Positions 56,538 through 64,000 of a stretch of DNA of 64,000 bases are shown here, piece after piece. Position 1 is the stretch's first letter. Each line of letters starts with the position of its first letter. Source of the DNA: Iodobacter sp025352645 (lineage in GTDB: Bacteria; Pseudomonadota; Gammaproteobacteria; Burkholderiales; Chitinibacteraceae); the NCBI RefSeq assembly GCF_033446605.1, contig NZ_JAWQUO010000005.1:1-64000 (forward strand), read 5' to 3'. Under the pieces are notes generated by a model. It had not been told where the DNA came from. It worked only from the letters and a program-made list of their open reading frames with translations, and did not search any database. The translations under genes and the position numbers were made by a program.

Positions 56538-56637
56538 ACGGTATTGGACCCTCGCTTTCTCGCCTTCTGCAGAAACCCGCCTACTTGGCTAATGTGCGGA
56601 ACAAAGCCATTGAACAAACAAAATGTTAGATGCATGG

Positions 56638-57105
56638 CTAGGGTAAAAGTTTAAACCAAAATGGCTTACCATCAATTAAGGCATAATCATCTGAAGTTTT
56701 TTTGTGCTCGTATATATAGTTTGGAATACTGATATCTCCAATTTTCAAGGGTGCGCCATATCCAAATTCATTACGATAAATAATCATGCACTCTATAGAA
56801 TCATTCAACTTAAATAAGATTTCTTTAAAGAAATCAGTTAACAATTCATTTTCAGTCCCCTCATCGACACCCTGAATAACATCAGAAACACAAAGGACAC
56901 TTAATCTCTTTGTGATATATCGAAATTCAATTACAAAATCATCAAAACTAGACTCGGCAACATATCCAGCATAGAGCTGACTCAAAGTAATTGGACACGC
57001 AGAAACTCCACATACCATTCGTATTACTTCAAAAAATAACGGTAGCTTTCCTACTTCTTCCAAACGATGAAGATTGGTCGAATCAATAAAACCAACTTTA
57101 CTCAT
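56638..57105 (-). CDS. cdiI: CdiI-type immunity protein of the main cdiA (module a)
   Basis: The 155-residue cytosolic acidic protein (LEEVGKLPLFFEVIRMVCGVSACPITLSQLYAGYVAESSFDDFVIEFRYI...) begins one base after the cdiA stop (TAA-t-ATG), the classic cdiA-cdiI junction. No family was recognised. Its task is to bind the C-terminal toxin of the adjoining CdiA and protect the producer and its kin. Confidence 0.7.
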   Translation of the reverse strand: MSKVGFIDSTNLHRLEEVGKLPLFFEVIRMVCGVSACPITLSQLYAGYVAESSFDDFVIEFRYITKRLSVLCVSDVIQGVDEGTENELLTDFFKEILFKLNDSIECMIIYRNEFGYGAPLKIGDISIPNYIYEHKKTSDDYALIDGKPFWFKLLP

Positions 57106-57106
57106 A

Positions 57107-60100
57107 TTACATAAACCTCACTGATGCGGCCTTAATTACACCATTTGTCTTTATTTCAATAGACTTTTGAATTTCAATACGTTGCTTTACAGTTACTGAC
57201 TGCCCCCGAATATCGATTACCACACTCTGTTCCATCCCTTTTGGTAAATGTGTTTTTCGATCTAACGCTTGTTGACTAATATTCGCAACTAGATCGGCAG
57301 CTCCATTTGGCCTAGATAAATTGTAATTTTTAACTTCAACCGACCAACTGCTCATTCCCCCATCAACCCAATCTGGTTTGACTGACCCCAGCGTATTCGG
57401 GGGTACTGGCTTGCCATCTTTAAAGGCTTGTTGCGGTTTTGCATTTGCAGGTAAATCTTTGCCAGTGTCGAGTTCAGACTGCCGATGATAATTTGGATTT
57501 GGATTGTCTACTTTCGTTGATTTACCACTTGTTAACGTGTAATAACCACCAGTACTCAACTCAAAAATTGGATGACCATTCGCATCAGAGCTACCCGTTG
57601 GTAGATATTTCCCATTTTGCGGCCCCGTAATCATACCATTGTCGTCAATTTTATAACCTTGCGGCAATCTGGACTGAATTGCATCCCTGGAAAAACTGGT
57701 GACACTCTTTATCGACCCAAATAGTCCAACTGCAACTACACCAGCCATGGATTGATCAAGTGCAAGCGCTTGTTCATCACTAACAACCTTAACCCATGGA
57801 AATACTGACTGCCAACGATGGCGAGCACTATCCGCTTCGCGCTTTTGAATTCCTTTATCGTTTAGAATTTGGTTTGAATCACGATCATTTTTGGAATCCA
57901 TGCGATTCAACGCATCAAGACACCATTTGGCACTTCCACAGAAATACTGAGGAGACTCCTTGCCAACCTCACCACCTACATCATCAAAATCAGCCTTGGT
58001 CATCAAAACCTCATCACCTTTTTGTGCCAACCCGACCTTAGAACGGCATGCCTTTGATGAAGGGTCAGTACAAACTGCCAGTAACTTGCTATGTTGGTCT
58101 GATTCTAATGACTCGTACGCTTTAATTACAGGCTCGGCACAAGCTTTAGGATTAGCTGCTTTAACACAAGCAGCTAGCTCCCTTGCAAATTTAATCGTCT
58201 GTGTATCAGTTAAATAATTATTCTCCATCTCAATCTGCGCCGCATTATTTGCTGCCGCTGCATTGCCATCCGTGGCCGCAACAATGCCGGTGATGATGGA
58301 GCCCACCAGATTCTTACGTTTTTCCTTCTCACTGGCCGTCATCTTATCTGCGTTGGTGTTTTCTATTTCAGACAGAACGTTGTTGATGACTACGCTGGAA
58401 GCGGCCCCAACGGCGGCGCTGCTGCAGTTGCTGGCGGAGGCAGCTGCTCCGGCGCAAGAGGCGATGGCGTGTAGGGCGGCGCGGACGTTTTGGCTAGTTT
58501 GGTTTTCTTCTCCCTTTTGGGTCTGGAAGCTGTCGGCGATGTCTTTGATCTTTTCAGCGCCGATGCTCTGTAAGTAAGCCACAGAGGCGTTTTGCACTAG
58601 TCCCGTTACGCCGCCGCTGACATTACCACCCACTGCGGCTTGCAGTGCGGTCATGGCGCGGCCGTAGTCTCCGCCAGGCGTCCATTTATCTGCTTCGGTT
58701 TTAATTGCTGCAAGTTGATTCAGAACGCTCTCACTGGCTCCTTGTTTCTTGGCTTGCTCATACTCTGCTTTCGCCGCATCCGCCTCAGCCGTGCGGTTGG
58801 CCATAAAGGTATTGCCTTCTTGCAGGAAGGTTTTGGTGGCGCTGAATAGCTCGTTGATTTTTTCAGGCTTAAAATCATTGGCAAGGTTTTGCTGCGCGCC
58901 ATCTGTATCGCGGCTCAGGCTGGCGATGGTTTCGGCGGCAGTTTTACCGGTCAGCTCTTTTTGCTTGGCTTCGTCGGTGATGGTGATTTTGGCGGTGGCG
59001 ATGGCGCTTTTGGTGGTGCTTGTGCCATTGTCCCCAGCGCTGAGCGCAACTGGCATGGTGGCCGTCACGCCACTTGGGCCTGCGTCGTAGAGTTTGCTAC
59101 CAGAAGGGGCGGCGGTTTGATCGCCAGCTGGGGCTTTGCCATCTTCTGGTTTTTTCTCAGTGCCGCCCATGCTAAAGCCACCGCCAATGCCGATGCTGCT
59201 GGCGCTGTATTCGGCGTGGTTGTTGATTTCTTTTTGCGTGAGCGTGCCGGTGCTGAGGCTGTTGTCGTCCGACTTGCTGGCGATCACCGCACCATTTAGA
59301 TCGGTGTTGTTTTTAACCTTAATCTCAAAGCCATCTTTGCCTGCAAATAAGCCGCTTTGCTCTTGCACCGCCGCGTAGTCAGATTTCATCTTGTCCTGAC
59401 TGATGCTGGCGCTGCCGGATACGCCAACGCCCACCGTCACGCTGGCGCTGACGCTGCTTTGCTTGCTGTCAAATTGGCTGGTGTCTTGGCGGCTAGCGAG
59501 TTTTAAATCGCCGCCGATGTCGGCAATGATTTTGCTGCCGCTCACAACGGCGCCTTCGATGCGGGTGTCGTTGCCGGAGTCCAGCGTCAAGGTTTTACCT
59601 GCGTTGATGTGGCTGTTTTGCTGAGCGGTGTCTTTGCCATCGGCATTACCGCGGCTCAGGCTGCCGTTGGCAGTCACACCATAGCTAGCGCCGCCTTGCC
59701 CAAAGGTAATCGCAACACCCGCACCCCAGCTGGAGCTACTGTTTTTGCTATGCTGCTCGCTCTCGTCCAGCGCCGATTGCAAGTTGATATCGCCATCCGA
59801 TTTCAGCTTGATGTTGCCTTTGGCATTGATCTCGCTGCCCAGCACATTCAGTTGGCTGGCTTTATCGCCCACCGCCGAGATTTGAATATCCCCGCCCGCG
59901 TTTAAAGTGCTGCCGCTGTGACTGATGCTGCTGGTTTGGGTGACGCTCTCCGATTTTGATTCGCCATAAGTAATACTCACGCTCACCGATTTAGGATCTG
60001 CAGCAGCGGCTTTGGCGGCATCAATGCCGTTTTTAGCGGCCAGCGCAGCCGTGCCCACCGATAGTGCTTTTACACGGCTATCTTTGGATTCGCCCGCAGT

Positions 60101-63100
60101 TTTTGCTGACTCTGCCACGGTTTGTGCTGCTTGCAGCACACTCAGTACCGGCGCACTGAACGCAACGGTAATACCGCTTTGTTTAAAGGTTTGGGTTTCG
60201 GTGCTTTGATGGCGATCCTGGCCAGGGTCTACCGTGACTTGCTTGCCTTGGATCACCATATCCCCAGCCAGCGCAGATAGATCGCTGCCAGTGACTTGAA
60301 CGGCATTGCCCGCCTGAATCGTCAGCTTGCCCTGCTCGCTGCCCACCAAGCTGCGGTTCTGGCTTTGAATACTGCCATCGGCATCGGTATGGGTTTGTTG
60401 CTCTTGTTTGCCGTAAGTAAAGCCAAACCCACCACCACTAAAGAGGCCGGATTTGCTTTCTTTTTTATCGTGAATATCCTTACTGCTATTAGTACCTGCG
60501 GTGATTTTAACGTCGTTGCCAGCTTGCAATAGCACGTCTTGGGTTGCGGCAATGGCACTGCCGTTGACTTTGATATCCTTGCCTGCCTGCAAATCAATTT
60601 TATTGCCAGACAAGCTATTGCCAACCGCCTGAGTGGTTCGGCTGAAATCATACGTTGTCGTGGTTTTGCTAGAGAACCAGCCACGGCTATGGCGGTAAGT
60701 TTCTTGCGTATCCGTCTGTGTTAGATCGATCGAGGCGAGCTCGATATCTTTTTTAGCCGCTAAGCTCAGTAGGCCTTTCTCTGCCAGCAGGTCTGCGCCT
60801 TCCAGGCTGATATTGCCATCTGGGCCGACGGCTTTAATGCTGAGATTCTGCCCAGCCGTGACGCTGCCGCCCTGTAAGCTTTCTTTACTAAAAGCATGCC
60901 GATCGTACTTATCATTACCTGCGCGCTGGTCGTCTCCGGCTAGGCGCTCTTTTACGGCTTCGATCTGTACGCTCGCGCCTTGCAGGGTTAAATCTTGCCC
61001 AGCGTGTACATTCGTGCCGACGAGGCTAAGGCGATCGCCCGCCACCACAAGGGCCTTGCCGCCTGCGCTGATGCTGCTGATATTTTGCTGAGTGGATTGC
61101 TTATCCAGATAACCCGTGCGCCCACCGGCCCAATCACCATCGGTGGCCAGATGCAGGCTGCTGCTGGTGGCGATGCTTTGGCTATCAATCTTGCCTACGG
61201 CTTGCATGCTTAGATCTTGCGCTGCCTGTACGCTGGCGGCTTTAAGCAGCAGATCGCGGCCTGCGCTCAGGCTGATTTCGCCGCCTTGCACAGTCGCTTG
61301 CCGGTCTAGATTAGATTGCTTGGCCGTGCCCGCCGCGTTTGTAGTTTCAACCATCGCCAGCGTTTGCAAGACAATATCGCGGCCCGCACTCAGGCTAAGT
61401 TTGCTGCCCTCGCCCATGCCCACAATCTGGCCGGATTGATTTTGTAAATCATTATTGGCATGGATAAAGACTTGCTGGCCGCCGATTTGCCCGTGATCAT
61501 TGAATACATCACGGCCCGCATTCAGCGTGAGTTTGTTGCCCACAATGCTGGAATTGCGGTTCACCAGATCTTCGCTACTGCTTAAATGCACTTCACGCGC
61601 AGAGATCACCGCCCCGCCAAGTTGCAAATCACCTTGCTCCAAGCGGCGCAGATACACCTGCGGCACCAGCACATCCTGCTTGCTGCCATCGGCCAAAGTG
61701 ACGGTTTGCGTGGTCAGCCAAACCAGATCGGTGGTTAATAGCGCCATTTGCTCAGCGCTCAGTGCCACACCAGGGGTCAGCTGATATTGCTTGGCAAAGC
61801 TGATCCCCGCATCCATCAACGATTTAAATTCGCTTTCGGTATCACGGTAATCGCTTAAAAAGCGTCGGCCGGTGAGCGCTAAAATCTGATCATTAATCAG
61901 CTTTTGCTCAAAAAACCCATCGCCATAGCGCTTTAATTGCTGCGAAGGATCTTTAGCCAGATCCTGGCTAAAGTAATCCGAGCTTAAAAAACTGCGCTGA
62001 TTGGTAAAACGCGGATCGGTTTCAACTAAATAGCGCTGATTTGGGGCGGTGTGTAGTTTAAATAGGCTGTTATTTGGCGCAATTAAATTAGGCAGCATGG
62101 TTAATACCCGCCCCTGCTGGCCTAATTGCGTGCTTTGTACTTTAGGCCCAGCCAGTGCACTGGTTTTCGCCATTTTGGTGTCTTGCGCATCTTTAAGCTG
62201 CACTTTGGCCGTGTCGCTCATTTGTGCTTGATCAACCGTAGCCTGTACTTGCTGCTTATCGGCTAAAAGATCAGCACTTTGCCCCGATACTGGCCCCATT
62301 GCCGCCAGCTGCTTAGCACTTGGTGCATTGCTTTCTTTAATTAAACCCGTAAGTGTGGCTTTCGCCATTTGCGCCTGCTCTACATCGGATTTAGTCGGTC
62401 CTCTAGCGCCACCCAATGTGGCTTGCTCTGCCTGCTGCATTTGCGCCGATGACTGCTGCACCAACGTAGCCGCACTCACCCCACTTAATTGCGCTTGGCT
62501 AATATCGGCCATCTGGGCCTGATTTGCCTGCTGCCGAGCCGCATCAGTCACTTGGCCATTTTGCTGCTGGCTGGTAGCAGAGCTAGCCAATTTATCAGCA
62601 GCATGTTTACCTGCATCAACTAGGCCCAGCTTGTCTTTTACAACTCCCGCACCAGACACTCCTTCATAAGTCACCGTCATTAAGGGGATAGATACTGTTT
62701 GAGGGGGCAAGGTAAGGGCTTGCCAGTTTCCACCATTTACCCCCACCGAGCCTTTTAGCTCTTCGGTGCGAGTACCCTGCTGCTTGCTGACGTTATTGAT
62801 ATTTTTTACATCGCCCAGCAGCAGGCCGCCTGCCACCAAAGCGCTATCTTGGTTATTAATCGCCGAGCCATGCAATGTCATATTGCCACCGGCAATAATT
62901 TTGCCGGGCGCAGATTTTTCTACCGTGCTTTGGGTGATGGTTTTGGAGTCGAAGCGGTATGTATTCCAGCTACCATAAGTGCGGGAATCGAGATCGTTGT
63001 TGAATGCCATTAAACGATTAAACAACTCTCCTTGATTCCGGCTTTTAACATCAATCAAACCAAACTTCGCCCAAATTGGGCTTGAATCATCATATTTTAA

Positions 63101-64000
63101 TTGTTCTACAGGGCGGCTACTACCACCACTCCCAGCAGAGCCCCCTCCTCCAGTCTGAGCAGGAACATAATAAGGCAATGCATATCCTGTATGCCCAAAT
63201 ACCAATTCAGGATAAACCAAGCTAGACTTTACTAAGCCCTGCCTGCCCGTATAGTAATCATACTGCCCTGTTCTATATCTCTCCTGCTCCCTATACTTAA
63301 ATTCCCCTGCATCATAGCGTTGCCCAGTCCCATCAAAAAACTCAATTTGATTAAGCGCCACTTTCTCAGTCGTCGTCTTTTGCTTTATGTCCAAATAAAT
63401 ATTTTTATTCTCAACCGTATTAGCTGAAATCAATAAATTATTAGCAATATCAATCCGGCTGGATTCATTATTCAACACACTCATCTGGCCCTGAGCATTG
63501 CCTACGGCATCCAATCCACCCGCGATAGCTGCATTGCCCAAGCTAAAAATCAGCGCACCATCCTGATTACCCGTGGTATTTAAATTATTCAGCGTTCCAG
63601 CGCCCAGTTGTAAATCTGCCCTTGCAGCAATTACTCCTGTATCGCGGTTATTAATGGTTTGTGAACCAATAGATAGCTTATCGCCATAAATACGGCTGGT
63701 GTTATTGATTGTGCCTGCATCAATACGCACAGCAGAGCCATCAATTAGGCCATCACCGTGATTATCCAGCTGGCCACTGACATTAATGCGGGTAGATTCT
63801 AAGCTACTGATTTCGCCACGGTTATCTAAGTTGCTTGCCGTGATCGTCGTTTGATGATCGCTAATTAACTTACCCTGATTCAACAAATGAGCACTGCTTA
63901 ATGCCAGATCTCCCTTCGCTTGCAATACACCCTGATGAATATAATCACCATTAATCGTCAATGATAAATCAGTACCTACTGCAATACTGCCTTCCAGATT
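57107..64000 (-). CDS. cdiA: Large CdiA / filamentous haemagglutinin-type contact-dependent inhibition toxin (3' part, module a; 5' end beyond window)
   Basis: The frame is open through the right edge, so at least 2297 C-terminal residues are present. The N-terminal part shows haemagglutinin repeats (LDNRGEISS, INNTSRIYGDKLSI, QTINNRDTGVIAARADLQLGAGTLNN). A Gln/Ala-rich middle (VTDAARQQANQAQMADISQAQ) follows, then more repeats. The pretoxin PT-VENN domain (ASCAGAAASASNCSSAAVGAASSVVINN... AAQIEMENN) ends with MENN at 58228-58217. The 369-residue toxin end has KPDWVDGG and SWSVEVKNYNLS, resembling a D...ExK nuclease core. The partner transporter cdiB is not in the window. CdiA is exported by CdiB, binds neighbours and delivers its tip. 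Confidence 0.88.
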   Translation of the reverse strand, partial: NLEGSIAVGTDLSLTINGDYIHQGVLQAKGDLALSSAHLLNQGKLISDHQTTITASNLDNRGEISSLESTRINVSGQLDNHGDGLIDGSAVRIDAGTINNTSRIYGDKLSIGSQTINNRDTGVIAARADLQLGAGTLNNLNTTGNQDGALIFSLGNAAIAGGLDAVGNAQGQMSVLNNESSRIDIANNLLISANTVENKNIYLDIKQKTTTEKVALNQIEFFDGTGQRYDAGEFKYREQERYRTGQYDYYTGRQGLVKSSLVYPELVFGHTGYALPYYVPAQTGGGGSAGSGGSSRPVEQLKYDDSSPIWAKFGLIDVKSRNQGELFNRLMAFNNDLDSRTYGSWNTYRFDSKTITQSTVEKSAPGKIIAGGNMTLHGSAINNQDSALVAGGLLLGDVKNINNVSKQQGTRTEELKGSVGVNGGNWQALTLPPQTVSIPLMTVTYEGVSGAGVVKDKLGLVDAGKHAADKLASSATSQQQNGQVTDAARQQANQAQMADISQAQLSGVSAATLVQQSSAQMQQAEQATLGGARGPTKSDVEQAQMAKATLTGLIKESNAPSAKQLAAMGPVSGQSADLLADKQQVQATVDQAQMSDTAKVQLKDAQDTKMAKTSALAGPKVQSTQLGQQGRVLTMLPNLIAPNNSLFKLHTAPNQRYLVETDPRFTNQRSFLSSDYFSQDLAKDPSQQLKRYGDGFFEQKLINDQILALTGRRFLSDYRDTESEFKSLMDAGISFAKQYQLTPGVALSAEQMALLTTDLVWLTTQTVTLADGSKQDVLVPQVYLRRLEQGDLQLGGAVISAREVHLSSSEDLVNRNSSIVGNKLTLNAGRDVFNDHGQIGGQQVFIHANNDLQNQSGQIVGMGEGSKLSLSAGRDIVLQTLAMVETTNAAGTAKQSNLDRQATVQGGEISLSAGRDLLLKAASVQAAQDLSMQAVGKIDSQSIATSSSLHLATDGDWAGGRTGYLDKQSTQQNISSISAGGKALVVAGDRLSLVGTNVHAGQDLTLQGASVQIEAVKERLAGDDQRAGNDKYDRHAFSKESLQGGSVTAGQNLSIKAVGPDGNISLEGADLLAEKGLLSLAAKKDIELASIDLTQTDTQETYRHSRGWFSSKTTTTYDFSRTTQAVGNSLSGNKIDLQAGKDIKVNGSAIAATQDVLLQAGNDVKITAGTNSSKDIHDKKESKSGLFSGGGFGFTYGKQEQQTHTDADGSIQSQNRSLVGSEQGKLTIQAGNAVQVTGSDLSALAGDMVIQGKQVTVDPGQDRHQSTETQTFKQSGITVAFSAPVLSVLQAAQTVAESAKTAGESKDSRVKALSVGTAALAAKNGIDAAKAAAADPKSVSVSITYGESKSESVTQTSSISHSGSTLNAGGDIQISAVGDKASQLNVLGSEINAKGNIKLKSDGDINLQSALDESEQHSKNSSSSWGAGVAITFGQGGASYGVTANGSLSRGNADGKDTAQQNSHINAGKTLTLDSGNDTRIEGAVVSGSKIIADIGGDLKLASRQDTSQFDSKQSSVSASVTVGVGVSGSASISQDKMKSDYAAVQEQSGLFAGKDGFEIKVKNNTDLNGAVIASKSDDNSLSTGTLTQKEINNHAEYSASSIGIGGGFSMGGTEKKPEDGKAPAGDQTAAPSGSKLYDAGPSGVTATMPVALSAGDNGTSTTKSAIATAKITITDEAKQKELTGKTAAETIASLSRDTDGAQQNLANDFKPEKINELFSATKTFLQEGNTFMANRTAEADAAKAEYEQAKKQGASESVLNQLAAIKTEADKWTPGGDYGRAMTALQAAVGGNVSGGVTGLVQNASVAYLQSIGAEKIKDIADSFQTQKGEENQTSQNVRAALHAIASCAGAAASASNCSSAAVGAASSVVINNVLSEIENTNADKMTASEKEKRKNLVGSIITGIVAATDGNAAAANNAAQIEMENNYLTDTQTIKFARELAACVKAANPKACAEPVIKAYESLESDQHSKLLAVCTDPSSKACRSKVGLAQKGDEVLMTKADFDDVGGEVGKESPQYFCGSAKWCLDALNRMDSKNDRDSNQILNDKGIQKREADSARHRWQSVFPWVKVVSDEQALALDQSMAGVVAVGLFGSIKSVTSFSRDAIQSRLPQGYKIDDNGMITGPQNGKYLPTGSSDANGHPIFELSTGGYYTLTSGKSTKVDNPNPNYHRQSELDTGKDLPANAKPQQAFKDGKPVPPNTLGSVKPDWVDGGMSSWSVEVKNYNLSRPNGAADLVANISQQALDRKTHLPKGMEQSVVIDIRGQSVTVKQRIEIQKSIEIKTNGVIKAASVRFM

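Noticed and set aside
56348..56635. 95-residue minus-strand frame across the module a/b junction
   Set aside because: It runs over the inverted repeat and then reads the cdiA framework in the wrong frame, and has no ribosome site. It is an accident of the junction.
41526..59299. Many long plus-strand open frames opposite the cdiA modules (for example 41526-41939, 45221-45634, 51653-51892, 58749-59090)
   Set aside because: They recur only because the framework repeats recur, are mirror frames of Ala/Ser/Thr-rich coding DNA, and lack ribosome sites and recognisable domains.

Overview
The window looks like chromosomal DNA of a betaproteobacterium, probably of the order Neisseriales (Chromobacteriaceae, for example an Iodobacter-like organism). 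This is inferred from gene order (cmk-rpsA-ihfB-lapA-lapB-pyrF-rfaE1), a phaR/phasin pair, Neisseria-like S1 and AcnB sequences and a GC content close to 50%. No rRNA, tRNA, phage or CRISPR locus was recognised.

Positions 1-37,600 carry mostly housekeeping genes: a secreted Ntn-hydrolase whose 3' end is cut by an IS3-family end; tcdA; phaR and a divergent phasin gene; acnB; rhlE; a GNAT gene; a DUF2863 gene; a diguanylate cyclase; the rfaE1-pyrF-lapB-lapA-ihfB-rpsA-cmk block; an aromatic block (aldo/keto reductase, tyrA, META/DUF4377 protein, DAHP-synthase homologue with altered active-site residues); pgsA-uvrC; an iodotyrosine-deiodinase-like nitroreductase; kbl and tdh for threonine breakdown; an SDR/ArsR divergent pair; speG; a rubredoxin-reductase-like flavoprotein; dsbB-oxyR; a patatin; and guaB. 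Two copies of a small MITE-like element (about 24-bp terminal inverted repeats, 6-bp target duplications, an internal 60-bp palindrome) and one solo copy of that palindrome lie between genes.

Positions 37,625-64,000 form one long minus-strand contact-dependent growth inhibition (CDI)/filamentous-haemagglutinin toxin locus. The 3' part of a large cdiA (running off the right edge) ends in a PT-VENN domain with the motif MENN, then a variable C-terminal toxin and its immunity gene. Downstream follow at least five displaced cdiA 3' fragments. Four keep their own toxin and immunity genes: an unrecognised toxin, a PoNe nuclease with PoNi immunity, a Toxin_deaminase-type deaminase with two mosaic immunity genes, and a PD-(D/E)XK nuclease broken by an in-frame TGA. 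Between them lie leftover immunity genes (Imm8, DUF4926 with the tail of its DUF6883-like toxin, and an unknown one). The modules fall into two framework lineages and several are frameshifted, one at a 7-bp tandem repeat and one at a G tract. The likely use is a silent toxin/immunity archive that can recombine onto the expressed cdiA and that protects against sibling toxins.

The IS3-family end at position 1-112 reappears at 37,625-37,688 in opposite orientation, so the whole housekeeping block is bracketed by inverted copies of the same IS end, the second lying at the worn end of the CDI array.
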